This document shows, piece by piece, positions 1 through 13,400 of a DNA stretch of 64,000 nucleotides. Both the position numbers and the translations under genes were made by a program. Position 1 is the first letter of the stretch, and every line of letters starts with the position of its first letter. This stretch comes from Metopolophium dirhodum. Its lineage: Eukaryota > Arthropoda > Insecta > Hemiptera > Aphididae. Where the stretch lies: NCBI RefSeq assembly GCF_019925205.1, contig NC_083568.1, forward strand, positions 21,698,393 to 21,762,392, read 5' to 3'. The notes below the pieces were generated by a model. That model was not told the DNA's origin, made no database searches, and was given only the letters and a program-made list of their open reading frames with translations.

Positions 1-132
1 GAATGGAAAATTTTACATATAACAAAATGGGTATTTATTTTATTACTAAAGTCAGATGACACAAGACAAATATGACGAACTAGAGGGTAACAGAAAGCAC
101 TGTTTAAGGTAATTAAGCTAGTAACATCATAC

Positions 133-254
133 CGAAAGTCAAGGCTAAGGTTCCTTTGGTGGTTGCTATTTCTGTGTTTGCTAAATTCCGGACGACCATG
201 TACAGGTGTTACAGAAGTAGTAACAGCCACTTTTGTTGATGCGTTTTCGTGCAT
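133..254 (-). CDS. possible first coding exon of a divergent gene running off the left edge
   Basis: On the minus strand an ATG at 254 opens a frame that stays open to the window edge. After about 40 codons it meets a good splice donor (TTTCG followed by GTATGATG, donor at 132). The residues before the donor are polar and mixed; those after it look like AT-rich intron. No domain is recognisable. The exon faces the zinc-finger gene head to head, about 615 bp away, which fits a divergent promoter pair. It could also be a chance frame: 40 codons are little evidence and the next exon is outside the window. Confidence 0.3.
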
Positions 255-868
255 TACGTTTATTTATATATTTTGTTTGAGTCAATTCTAGAACAAATCA
301 AACGCGATTAAATAATAATTTATGAAAATTATTGAATCGCGTAGGTACACCAGTACACAGAGAACGTTATAGCAACAATTACTTTCAGATTGGTGTCGGA
401 GTCCATTACAAGGCCGAGGCCAAAAATTCGTAGTGGGTTACAAGATGCAACGGTGAACAGTTTGACAAAAGGTGTTCGGCATATCATTAAGATCTAATGT
501 TAATTGTATGCAATAATTGCTGTCGATCTTATGAGTTATGGAAAACGTCAATATTGCTGAAGTTAAAAAAATTTCAAAAATGCCAAGTAGACAGAAAAAA
601 GGGCGTTTTTGGACAAAACAAATGTTTGAGGTTAGAATGGTTAACCGTAAGCTGATGTTATCTGTTGCGAATGGTCTGTGGTTATGATAGTACGAAATAA
701 TATTGATGAAATAATGGAATATTACACATTCATACATACATAATAATATACAGGCAAAGTACTCATCAATTTTCCTTCACTTTTGAAATTAATTGACCGA
801 ATTCGCATGGAAGTCCGCGTCTGTACGTATGTAATTATTGTTGTTTACACTTCGTAGTGATAGTTGCA
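255..868. promoter_or_regulatory. intergenic segment between two divergent starts
   Basis: This 614-bp stretch lies between the possible minus-strand exon and the ATG of the ZAD zinc-finger gene. It is less AT-rich than the deep intergenic DNA downstream. A 99-codon minus-strand frame at 438-737 has no ATG-led protein character. By position it should hold the zinc-finger gene promoter and perhaps a shared divergent promoter. No convincing TATA box was identified. Confidence 0.3.
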
Positions 869-2460
869 ATGGACCTGTCTGGGTTTTGTCGGTACTGTCT
901 GACGGAAGACGACGCAAAAACGCCCATAGTCGAAGATCCTGACGGTCTGGCTGAGAAAATAAATATGTGTTTACCGAATAAAGTAAGCGATAATTTGTAA
1001 CGGGAGATATCTTATGATATTTTTATTAAGTATAACTAACCATAGTTATTATTATATTACTATATTCTATGTTCATTTTTATTATTATCAATACCTATTG
1101 ACGTCCATTTTTAAATCAGTTTTCAGAAGAAGACCCGTTTCCAAAAATGATATGCAACAGTTGTCATAGAAAACTTTTGGAGACTTATAATTTCTTTATG
1201 TGCATCCAGGACACCGAGAATCATTTTCGCGGCATCTTGGATCAAATGGTAATAACAACCTTTAATAATACAAATAAATTGGTCCATGACTCCTGTTGTT
1301 CATTTTATCATTTCAATATATTGAGCTTTCAACAAATGAAACGAGTCATTTATATTATGTCTAATAATTTTGTATTAAAATTAAATAATACAATATTATG
1401 TTAAATATTTTAGAATCAGCCACCAAGTGATTGTGAAGTAGAGAAGCCAACAGTTAGAAGGTAAAATAAATTAACGCTTTTAATTTTTGTTATTAATATA
1501 CCTATTGCAATTAATTTTAGACCGAGCAAAAGAAAGTCTGGACCTTGTAAACGTTTGTCTGTTAAATCTCCCAAGAAAACTGCTCATGCTGAGATTGTAG
1601 TTAAAAATGAAGATCAGAGCAAGTCTGTAGATGAACCCTCAGATAGTTTGACAGAAAAACAAGATAAACCCCTGCATGTATGTGAAATCTGTGATCGTAC
1701 ATTTCAAAATCTTTTGGCATTTAACACTCATGTTTTAAACCATAATAATGAACCTCCTACTATTTCATGCGAGTCGTGTGGTTATACAACACAGCATCGA
1801 TCTTCTATGTACCGTCATCAAAAACGTCATCTAAAACAGTCCAAGTATACATGTTCAGAATGCAACAAGAATTTTATTACAGAAAGTTCACTAAATGAAC
1901 ATAAAAATAAGCATACTGGTGATAAGCCATTTAAATGTGAGTCATGTAAAAAATCATTCTCATTATCTCGATACTTAGCGACACACATGCGTCTTATACA
2001 CGGTGACACAGTATCATATGTGTGCACTCAATGTGGGCGTAAATTTGATGATCGTAGCTCACTAGCTTTACACCGTCGAACACATAAAAGAGCCATGTCT
2101 TGTCTATGTGACATATGCGGCAAAGAATTGTCCAGCAGAGAACATTTGAAGTTACACAAACGATTACACACTGGAGAGAAACCAAACGTATGTAGTTTCT
2201 GTGGTAAAGGTTTTGCAAAACAATGTACGTTAGTATTACATCTCAGGACTCACACTGGTGAAAAGCCATACCAATGTGATCAGTGTGGTAAGACATTCTC
2301 GCAGCGGTCTTCTTACGTAATTCACTATAGAAAACATACTGGTGCAAGACCGTATGTGTGTGCTTGTGGTAGTGGTTTTGTATGCAGAGCAATGTTAACT
2401 GCACATGAAAAGACATGTGCTTTTGTTTTTCCTATCAACATGTACCAAAGCATGTATTAA
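869..2460 (+). CDS. ZAD-C2H2 zinc-finger transcription factor, four exons
   Basis: Exons fit at 869-982, 1120-1248, 1414-1460 and 1521-2460, with GT/AG borders and consistent phase, giving 409 residues and a TAA stop. The first two exons form a ZAD domain: a CxxC pair near residue 7 (FCRYC) and a second in exon 2 (ICNSC) with a following KLLETYNF-type helix. ZAD domains bind one zinc and dimerise. After a basic linker, exon 4 carries eight canonical C2H2 fingers, several joined by TGEKP-type linkers, and a ninth degenerate finger ending in Cys. Such proteins are nuclear DNA-binding regulators, and this family is expanded in insects. The exon 2 acceptor at 1119 was chosen over the AG at 1126 because only it keeps the frame open. 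Function of this member is unknown. Confidence 0.88.
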
Positions 2461-4375
2461 CTTAACTTATTAACTTTTTTAATCTTTATAAAATGTATTA
2501 TTGTTTCTGTAATTATCTTTGTTATGATCTATGAATTATGATTATTATTTATAATACATATTTTTTGTTTTGAAAATGCCATACATTTTGAGTCCCCTAC
2601 CAAGTGTTCACTTCTTTATGATGGATTTTTTTTTTTATTTAATACTTAAGATGTCAAAATTAGTAGTCAACACTAAATGAAATAATGACTCATTCATTTT
2701 TATGCTTTACATATTTTATCACTTGGAATTTGTATAGTTAGTCAAATTAAATATATTTTTTTTTTTTTGATACGTAAATGGGAGTATGTCCAAAGGCCTA
2801 GTTAGTTCGCCTGTTTGGCAGATATTTTATTGAGTACATGTAAATTTCTGCCAGTCCTTATTTAGGAGGGATGGTGGTTTCTTACACTTGGCAGTCGTCT
2901 GCTCAGATAGAGATACCACCTGTGGCTGGGTTGGTACCGGCAGCTAAACACATTTGAACTGCCACCTTAGCCCTATTGGCCACTGTGCTCCAATAAAATA
3001 TTTAATACTTATGATTATTTTTAAAAAAGTACACTGTTCATTATTATAATAATTAGGTTAATTGCCTGCATTAGTATGGGCTGCACAATTTTCAAAGAAT
3101 AATTATTTAATTAATTTATCAATAATATTTATTTTGAGGGAATTGGAACTATTTATTTAATACTTAAATATAATATTATTATTTATTTCACATTATATAA
3201 TTGAAAGTAATATTGATGATGATAATTTAATTAAATTGATTTGAAATGTATACTCTTTAAATATATTTACAGAGTGTTCCCAGGGCTATCAAAAACAAAA
3301 TAAATGTTGTGATGACAACTAATAACTTACCACTTTCAAACATTAAAATATTGAAAATGTAATTGTTTAAATGTTCTCTAAAAACTTTTTGTGTATATTA
3401 TATAGGATGTTGGAATTTTTTGTTCATTTAAGAGATAAAAATATTTCCTTCCAAATAGCCTTGGTTGTCATTTATAAGAGTTTTCGGTAAAACAATATGT
3501 TAATGATCCCACCGTTTTAAATTATTAAATCTTTATGGGACACTCTGTAATTAAACTTGTGTTTACTTGAAAACGGGTATTGTATTACCAAACTTAAAGG
3601 TTATGGACACCCTTTGTTTCATTGTGCAATACTATGTTTAGATATTTTTGAGAATAAATTATTGTATGATATTATTATAATAATACTTGTTATTATTGTG
3701 AACACATTGCTCTTAAGCATTTCACCTAATTCATCCTGATCAAGATTAGTTCTATTCTCAAAACTCAAATTTTTCAGATAAGGTTTGTTGCAAAATTACT
3801 GAAACTGTAGGTACTTAATAGAATATTATTAAATTTAAATGCCACTAAAAACTTACATTATAGTTTATAACATACATTTTTCACTAGGTAGGTAATTGAA
3901 AAGTTTATTTAGATACCTACCTATTTTATAATGCATAAACATTAAACATATTCAAATAATCTACATATTTTTGTTTATAATTTTAAGATTCTTAAAACAT
4001 TTTCTAAATATATATATATATATATATATTAATAATATGTTTATATTTTTCTTTATCAGTACCTAATCAGTAATCACTAATCAGTACTCAGTTGTAATTG
4101 TAGCGCCGCGCCGTGGGCCCGTGGCACTGCCTCCAAAGATCCTAAATCCTAATAAATGTAACATGGTATATGTTATATGAATATGATTCATAAAAATAAA
4201 AAAAATACTCATAAAGTGGTAAAGTAATTTATATTTATTACTTTACCGATAAATTACTTACTTTAAAATACTTTACCAAAGTAATATTACCGACTTACAT
4301 CACTATTTATGTTACATATTTTATTATTTTACTTTAATTCTTTAAGACGTCCTACCATGAACTAATAGATAGTGC
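2461..4375. other. AT-rich intergenic DNA with one mid-GC repeat-like block
   Basis: No gene is visible. Near 2780-2995 a block of higher complexity and GC, bordered by a T run on the left and an AATAAAAT on the right, looks like a short dispersed element, possibly a SINE or MITE; no family is recognised. A (TA)n run sits at 4010-4030. Confidence 0.4.
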
Positions 4376-4379
4376 TTAT

Positions 4380-4790
4380 ATAGTTAAACTTAGGTCCATT
4401 TCAATGGCCCCCCACTTTTGAAATTTTGAACTTCTGACCACGCCAAACGTTTGTGCATCGTTTGTGCAGAAATGTGCACCAAGTCCAATCGTTTGTGCAC
4501 AAAAACTGAAAGCTCTATCCCTAAAACAAAATGGGGGGGGGGCATTGAAACGGTAGCCCCCCACATTGAATATTTGGATTTTTGACTGTGCCAAACGTTT
4601 GTGCATCGTTTGTGCAGAAATGTGCACCAGGTCCCGACGTTGTGCACAAAAACTCCCAGCGCTATCCAAAAAACAAAGTGAGGGGTATTAACACGAGGGT
4701 CCCCCTTTTTTGAAATTTTAAATATTTGTCATATTAATAAATGTTGTTTACGTACCTAATAGAATTTTACTATTGCCATGTAAACGTCTA
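4380..4790 (-). repeat. dispersed repeat with internal dimer, inverted partner at 52865-53285
   Basis: The segment contains two related blocks of about 140 bp, each with GTTTGTGCATCGTTTGTGCAG followed by ATGTGCACC. The whole of about 410 bp recurs in opposite orientation at 52,865-53,285 with only scattered differences, including the flank with TTTACATGGCAATAGTA. Open frames across it are by-products of the repeat. Family not recognised. Confidence 0.75.
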
Positions 4791-5471
4791 GAAATAGAAG
4801 GGCAGTAGGTTCATAATATATTATATTTAAATATTGTATTATAATAATATGAATAATATAATAATATTATGTTTTAAATATTCCTAGGTTATTTAAAAAT
4901 TAAATACCAGTGTTTCTAAAATACAAATACAAAAATCTTAATTTAAAATATCTAAAAACATAACTACCGCTTATAAATTATAACCACAGGTTAGCAATAC
5001 TAACTTAAAAATAAAAAGTTATAAATTAATATAATAATTGCTTAAGTCGTATACAACCGAACGCAACTTAACCTAATAACTATTAGTTGTTACATCTCAT
5101 AATACGTATTTTGGGTATAACATTTAATTTTACACTTTTAATTTAATTTTGTATTGAAAATGTATCCCTCATACAGTTTTTTACTGTTACTAAAATAAAC
5201 ATTATTATTTATATGTAATATTATACCTACTCAGCACTCAATATTTTTATAATTGGCAAGAAAACATACATTTGCACCAATAAACACATTATATTTCTTG
5301 AATTACTGTTAGAAGCAATCATAATAAAATATAAAGCAAGTTTATAATTTAAATTAATTTTTTTAAAAAATATTAAAAATATTATCGATTTCTTGTGTTA
5401 AATTAACAAAATTGTTTTAATACTATATTAATTAAACAAACAAATCTGAATTCTTTCAGTACACACTATAC

Positions 5472-6212
5472 CAGTGGTCGGCAACCGGCGGCCCGCTTTA
5501 AATTCTACGACAACGACATTTAATCGAATATTATATCAAAAAAATCATATTGTATAATATATATAATTAAACGTTTCTATCAGTCATATTTTATAATGGT
5601 AGATATACCTTGACAGTTACCGATAAGATACCTAGAGTAGATACGTTGAGTGTATTTGGATTATAATATTAATTTTCTATTCTGTTCAGTAAAGTAAAAC
5701 GTTGCGTTTTTCAATTATTCGCCAATCCATTTAATATTGATTATGAAGATGTTGATGTTGAGCTTCAAATGGAACTAATAGATTTGCAGTCAAGACAAGA
5801 TATCTTAAAAGACTCATTCAAAGCATCTCCTTTACTTTTTTTCGTTGAACTTCCAGCATAATTTTCAAAAATTAAAAATATAGCTGCAAAATACTTCAGT
5901 ATGTTTGGATCCACTTACGTGTGTGAACAGGCCTTTTCTCATATGAAAAAAATTAAAAATCATACCGTTCACGTTTAATTAATGACCATCTCCACCAGGT
6001 ACTTCGAGCCAGCACAAGAAATTTCAATGTGGAAATTTAAAAAATAATAAACAATATCCAACAACAAAAATCAAATTAAGCCTAAAGCAGTTGTAAATTC
6101 CATATTATAATTATTATATTATTAAAAACTGTAATTTTTATGCTCTATTATTTTAAAGTTTTAAACAGTTATTTTTTTCTTTTTACCTTCTTCAAAAGGT
6201 TGCCGACCACTG
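5472..6212 (+). mobile_element. decayed hAT element with 8-bp target duplication
   Basis: The element starts CAGTGGTCGGCAACC and ends with its inverse GGTTGCCGACCACTG. It is flanked on both sides by CACTATAC (5464-5471 and 6213-6220), the 8-bp duplication typical of hAT transposons. Only 741 bp remain, holding the C-terminal end of a transposase frame. It is a broken, internally deleted copy unable to move by its own product. Confidence 0.88.
5690..6040 (+). pseudogene. hAT transposase C-terminal (dimerisation region) remnant
   Basis: Within the hAT element, a plus-strand frame shows the conserved C-terminal signature of hAT transposases of the ZBED5/GTF2IRD2-like group, with a Y(V/C)CEQ(A/T)F segment followed by a methionine-lysine helix and an R-S-R-L-x-D-H-L run. 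The frame has an in-frame stop near 5860 and a frameshift near 5965, so it is a pseudogene. The BED finger and catalytic core are missing. Confidence 0.7.
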
Positions 6213-6220
6213 CACTATAC

Positions 6221-7485
6221 TATATTAATAACTATCAGGCACATCATCAGAACTTTTTTTCAGGGTGTTCTGAGTGGTTTAGATACATTTTGTACATGAA
6301 TAATGCCACAACAGACTGTTTTTTTCATAAGCTACAGTGATTACTTAGATAAATAATTTAATTTATTTTAACACAACATAGGTAGAGTAGCACTGCACGT
6401 ACTATGGTTTTAAATTTATATTCTAAGTTATAAATGGATATTATATAATATGAACTTTTGATTAATTAACAATGTTTAAATAATACTACCTATATGGCTA
6501 TATAATGTTTTTTTCATATAAACAAGGAAATATTTTAACACAGACGTTTAACGACTACATTAACGATGAAGTACAATTTTGACAATTTTATTTTAAATAT
6601 TACTACTGTTAATGTAAATTTTGAAAACAGTTAACAAATAAGTAATAACAATGGTTATGATTTATTTACATCATTTCAAATTAACTCTGTAAATACCTAA
6701 TTTATCCAAAAGGTATTATGTGTTAACTATAATAAACAAAAAATCAAATAAATAAATGTAAGTCTTGTAAATATATTATAACTTAGAAGTGTAACATAAG
6801 TCGTAAATGTATCCATATATATAATACACAATATATTATATTCTGTATTCTGGAACACAGTTGTTAAATTATTATTTAAATCTATAATCTATTAGAATGT
6901 TAGTTTAACAATTAATATAATACTTACTAGAAAAAATACTTTTCAAGAGTATTCAAATACAGATACCTGTTTTGAAAAGTATGTAAAATACGCGTATTCA
7001 AGTGATTAAAAAGTATTTGAATACTATTGCTCAAGTAGGAATTTTTCATAGCTGATCTGAGTTCCAAAAATTGAACTTTAGATTTATAGACTTTTTAAAA
7101 ATACTTAAAATCCTAACTTCATCAATATTAGTCTTATCGACTTAAATTCTTTAAGATACAACGCAGTCAAGCCTTTTAAATTGTTTGATATGTTTTTCAT
7201 ATTCGTATTATATCGAAAACGTAAATCATTCAATATTGGTCGTATCGAATTAAAGTCTTCAAGATTCAACGCAGCCAAGCCTTGAAATCAAATTTATATT
7301 CTCAAAAAAGTATCGACATTAGGATTGACAAACGAAAATTTCCCGCCAAATTAATTTTTGAATAATTTAAATTTTGAAAACATTTTTGAATTTATCATGT
7401 ATTAAAAAACTAAAAAACCCAACCAACTGTACCAACATTTCCTCCAAATTATACGAATAGCGATACCAATATAAAAATTAATTTA
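6221..7485. other. AT-rich intergenic DNA
   Basis: No gene seen. Around 6930-7030 there are short inverted copies of a GTATTCAAATAC-type word, perhaps the remains of another hAT-like element. A duplicated motif with AAGATxCAACGCAG(T/C)CAAGCCTT occurs near 7155-7180 and 7260-7285. Confidence 0.35.
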
Positions 7486-7489
7486 TGTT

Positions 7490-10400
7490 GGTATAAAAAT
7501 TTGAAAAAAATTAACTGCAGGAATACACATTACAAAGTACAAACTAAAATGCCCAGAATCTTCAACAGAAAAAACTATTTAAAATATTTATTTCATTAAA
7601 CGAGGATTATTCAAGAGGTACTAGATTGTCAATGTTTAAAATATTTGGCTAGAGGTTAAATCCTAAAAAAAAAATTGAAAGAGGTTGTTGGCGCCCGCCG
7701 GCAAATGCATTTTAGGAAACCAAAAAAAAATTTTTAAAAAAATTAACTGTAGGATTAACATAACAAAGTACAAACTAAAATGCCCAGAATCTTAACAGAA
7801 AAAACTATTCGAAATATTTAGTCCATTAAAGAATGATTATTCATAGGGCACCAAGTAATCAATTTTCAAGTCAATAAAAATATTCAACTAGAAAAACATA
7901 AATAAAAAAAAAAAAATTGAAGGAGGGTGTTGGCGCCCGCAGGCAAATGCATTTTAAGAAACCAAAAAAAAAAAAATTTGAAAAAATTTAACTGTAGGAA
8001 TACACATTACAAAGTGCAAACTAAAATGCCCAGGATCTTAACAGAAAAAACTTTTCGAAATATTTAGTCCATTAAAGAATTATTATTCATAGGGCACCAA
8101 GTTATCAATTTTCAAGTCAATACAAAATATTCAACTAGATAAACATAACTTAAAAAAAAAATTGAAGGAGGGTGTTGGCGCCCGCAGGCAAATGCATTTT
8201 AGGAAACCAAAAAAAAATTTTGAAAAAATTTAACTGTAGGAATACACATTACAAAGTACAAACTAAAATGCCCAGAATCTTAACAGAAAAAACTATTCAA
8301 AATATTTAGTTCATTAAAGAATGATTATTCATAGGGCACCAAGTTATCAATTTTCAAGTCAATACAAAATATTCAACTAGATAAACATAACTAAAAAAAA
8401 AAATTGAAGGAGGGCGTTGGCGCCCGCAGGCAAATGCATTTTAAGAAACCAAAAAAATATTTTGAAATAATTTAACTGTAGGAATACACATTACAAAAGA
8501 CAAACTAAAATGCCCAGAATCTTAAACAGAAAAACTATTCAAAATATTTAGTTCATTAAAGAATGATTATTCATAGAGCACCAAGTTATCAATTTTCAAG
8601 TCAATAAAAAATATTCAACTAGATAAACATTACAAAAAAAAAAAATTGAAGGAGGGTGTTGGCGCCCGCAGGCAAATGCATTTTAAGGAACCAAAAAAAA
8701 AATTTGAAAAATTTAACTGTAGGATTAACATTACAAAGTACAAACTAAAATGCCCAGAATCTTAAACAGAAAAACTATTCAAAATATTTAGTCCATTAAA
8801 GAATGATTATTCATAGGGCACCAAGTTATCAATTTTCAAGTCAATACAAAATATTCAACTAGATAAACATAACTTAAAAAAAAAATTGAAGGAGGGTGTT
8901 GGCGCCCGCAGGCAAATGCATTTAAAGAAACCAAAAACAAAATTTGAAAAAATTTATGTGTAGGAGACACATTACAAAGTACAAACTAAAATGCCCAGAA
9001 TCTTAACAGAAAAAACTATTCGAAATATTTAGTCCATTAAAGAATGATTATTCATAGGGCACCAAGTTATCAATTTTCAAGTCAATACAAAATATTCAAC
9101 TAGATAAACATTACAAAAAAAAAAAATTGAAGGAGGGTGTTGGCACCCGCAGGCAAATGCATTTTAAGAAACCAAAAAAAAATTTTGAAAAAATTTAACT
9201 GTAGGAATACACATTACAAAGTACATACTAAAATGCCCAGAATCTTAAACAGAAAAAACTATTCGAAATATTTAGTCCATTAAAGAATGATTATTCATAG
9301 GGCACCAAGTTATCAATTTTCAAGTCAATACAAAATATTCAACTAGATATATGTTACTAAAAAAAAAATTGAAGGAGGGTGTTGGCGCCCGCAGGCAAAT
9401 GCATTTTAGGAAACCAAAAAAAAATTTGAAAAAATTTAACTGTAGAAATACACATTACAAAGTACAAACTAAAATGCCCAGAATCTTAACAGAAAAAACT
9501 ATTCAAAATATTTAGTTCATTAAAGAATGATTATTCATAGGGCACCAAGTTATCAATTTTCAAGTCAATACAAAATATTTAACTAGATAAACATAACTAA
9601 AAAAAAAAATTGAAGGAAGGTGTTGGCTCCCGCAGGCAAAATCATTTTAAGAAACCAAAAAAAAAATTTGAAAAAATTTAAGTGTAGGAGACACATTACA
9701 AAGTACAAACTAAAATGCCCAGAATCTTAACAGAAAAAACTTTTCGAAATATTTAGTCCATTAAAGAATTATTATTCATAGGGCACCAAGTTATCAATTT
9801 TCAAGTCAATACAAAATATTCAACTAGATAAACATAACTTAAAAAAAAAATTGAAGGAGGGTGTTGGCGCCCGCAGGCAAATGCATTTTAGGAAACCAAA
9901 AAAAAATTTTGAAAAAATTTAACTGTAGGAATACACATTACAAAGTACAAACTAAAATGCCCAGAATCTTAAACAGAAAAAACTATTCGAAATATTTAGT
10001 CCATTAAAGAATGATTATTCATAGGGCACCAAGTTATCAATTTTCAAGTCAATACAAAATATTCAACTAGATAAACATAACTTAAAAAAAAAATTGAAGG
10101 AGGGTGTTGGCGCCCGCAGGCAAATGCATTTAAAGAAACCAAAAACAAAATTTGAAAAAATTTATGTGTAGGAGACACATTACAAAGTACAAACTAAAAT
10201 GCCCAGAATCTTAACAGAAAAAACTATTCGAAATATTTAGTCCATTAAAGAATGATTATTCATAGGGCACCAAGTTATCAATTTTCAAGTCAATACAAAA
10301 TATTCAACTAGATAAACATTACAAAAAAAAAAAATTGAAGGAGGGTGTTGGCACCCGCAGGCAAATGCATTTTAAGAAACCAAAAAAAAATTTTGAAAAA

Positions 10401-13400
10401 ATTTAACTGTAGGAATACACATTACAAAGTACATACTAAAATGCCCAGAATCTTAAACAGAAAAAACTATTCGAAATATTTAGTCCATTAAAGAATGATT
10501 ATTCATAGGGCACCAAGTTATCAATTTTCAAGTCAATACAAAATATTCAACTAGATATATGTTACTAAAAAAAAAATTGAAGGAGGGTGTTGGCGCCCGC
10601 AGGCAAATGCATTTTAGGAAACCAAAAAAAAATTTGAAAAAATTTAACTGTAGAAATACACATTACAAAGTACAAACTAAAATGCCCAGAATCTTAACAG
10701 AAAAAACTATTCAAAATATTTAGTTCATTAAAGAATGATTATTCATAGCCAAGTTATCAATTTTCAAGTCAATACAAAATATTTAACTAGATAAACATAA
10801 CTAAAAAAAAAAATTGAAGGAAGGTGTTGGCTCCCGCAGGCAAAAGCATTTTAAGAAACCAAAAAAAAAATTTGAAAAAATTTAAGTGTAGGAGACACAT
10901 TACAAAGTACAAACTAAAATGCCCAGAATCTTAACAGAAAAAACTTTTCGAAATATTTAGTCCATTAAAGAATTATTATTCATAGGGCACCAAGTTATCA
11001 ATTTTCAAGTCAATACAAAATATTCAACTAGATAAACATAACTTAAAAAAAAAATTGAAGGAGGGTGTTGGCGCCCGCAGGCAAATGCATTTTAGGAAAC
11101 CAAAAAAAAATTTTGAAAAAATTTAACTGTAGGAATACACATTACAAAGTACAAACTAAAATGCCCAGAATCTTAAACAGAAAAACTATTCAAAATATTT
11201 AGTCCATTAAAGAATGATTATTCATAGGGCACCAAGTTATCAATTTTCAAGTCAATACAAAATATTCAACTAGATAAACATTACTAAAAAAAAAAATTGA
11301 AGGAGGGTGTTGGCGCCCGCAGGCAAATGCATTTTAGGAAACCAAAAAAAAATTTTGAATAAATTTAAGTGTAGGAGACACATTACAAAGTACAAACTAA
11401 AATGCCCAGAATCTTAAACAGAAAAAAATATTCGAAATATTTAGTCCATTAAAGAATGATTATTCATAGGGCACCAAGTTATCAATTTTCAAGTCAATAA
11501 AAAATATTCAACTAGATAAACATTACAAAAAAAAAAATTGAAGGAGGGTGTTGGCACCCGCAAGCAAATGCATTTTAAGAAACCAAAAAAAAATTTTGAA
11601 AAAATTTAACTGTAGGAATACACATTACAAAGTACATACTAAAATGCCCAGAATCTTAAACAGAAAAAACTATTCGAAATATTTAGTCCATTAAAGAATG
11701 ATTATTCATAGGGCACCAAGTTATCAATTTTCAAGTCAATACAAAATATTCAACTAGATATATGTTACTAAAAAAAAAATTGAAGGAGGGTGTTGGCGCC
11801 TGCAGGCAAATGCATTTTAGGAAACCAAAAAAAAATTTGAAAAAATTTAACTGTAGAAATACACATTACAAAGTACAAACTAAAATACCCAGAATCTTAA
11901 ACAGAAAAACTATTCAAAATATTTAGTTCATTAAAGAATGATTATTCATAGGGCACCAAGTTATCAATTTTCAAGTCAATACAAAATATTCAACTAGATA
12001 AACATTACTAAAAAAAAAAATTGAAGGAGGGTGTTGGCGCCCGCAGGCAAATGCATTTTAGGAAACCAAAAAAAAATTTTGAATAAATTTAAGTGTAGGA
12101 GACACATTACAAAGTACAAACTAAAATGCCCAGAATCTTAAACAGAAAAAAATATTCGAAATATTTAGTCCATTAAAGAATGATTATTCATAGGGCACCA
12201 AGTTATCAATTTTCAAGTCAATAAAAAATATTCAACTAGATAAACATTACAAAAAAAAAAATTGAAGGAGGGTGTTGGCACCCGCAAGCAAATGCATTTT
12301 AAGAAACCAAAAAAAAATTTTGAAAAAATTTAACTGTAGGAATACACATTACAAAGTACATACTAAAATGCCCAGAATCTTAAACAGAAAAAACTATTCG
12401 AAATATTTAGTCCATTAAAGAATGATTATTCATAGGGCACCAAGTTATCAATTTTCAAGTCAATACAAAATATTCAACTAGATATATGTTACTAAAAAAA
12501 AAATTGAAGGAGGGTGTTGGCGCCCGCAGGCAAATGCATTTTAGGAAACCAAAAAAAAATTTGAAAAAATTTAACTGTAGAAATACACATTACAAAGTAC
12601 AAACTAAAATACCCAGAATCTTAAACAGAAAAACTATTCAAAATATTTAGTTCATTAAAGAATGATTATTCATAGAGCACCAAGTTATCAATTTTCAAGT
12701 CAATAAAAAATATTCAACTAGATAAACATTATAAAAAAAAAATTGAAGGAGGGTGTTGGCGCCCGCAGGCAAATGCATTTTAAGAAACCAAAAAAAAAAT
12801 TTGAAAAATTTAAGTGTAGGAGACACATTACAAAGTACAAACTAAAATGCCCAGAATCTTAACAGAAAAAACTTTTCGAAATATTTAGTCCATTAAAGAA
12901 TTATTATTCATAGGGCACCAAGTTATCAATTTTCAAGTCAATACAAAATATTCAACTAGATAAACATAACTAAAAAAAAAAATTGAAGGAGGGTGTTGGC
13001 TCCCGCAGGCAAATGCATTTTAAGAAACCAAAAAAAAAATTTGAAAAAATTTAAGTGTAGGAGACCCATTACAAAGTACAAACTAAAATGCCCAGAATCT
13101 TAAACAGAAAAAACTATTCGAAATATTTAGTCCATTAAAGAATGATTATTCATAGGGCACCAAGTTATCAATTTTCAAGTCAATAAAAAATATTCAACTA
13201 GATAAACATTACAAAAAAAAAAATTGAAGGAGGGTGTTGGCGCCCGCAGGCAAATGCATTTTAAGAAACCAAAAAAAAAATTTGAAAAATTTAACTGTAG
13301 GATTAACATTACAAAGTACAAACTAAAATGCCCAGAATCTTAAACAGAAAAACTATTCAAAATATTTAGTTCATTAAAGAATGATTATTCATAGGGCACC

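Noticed and set aside
438..737. 99-codon minus-strand frame
   Set aside because: AT-rich, no ATG-led conserved part, lies in the likely promoter region of the zinc-finger gene.
4376..4669. Overlapping frames of 85-97 codons (also 52992-53285)
   Set aside because: Both frames arise from the two-block repeat and lie in a dispersed element; no selection for one frame is visible.
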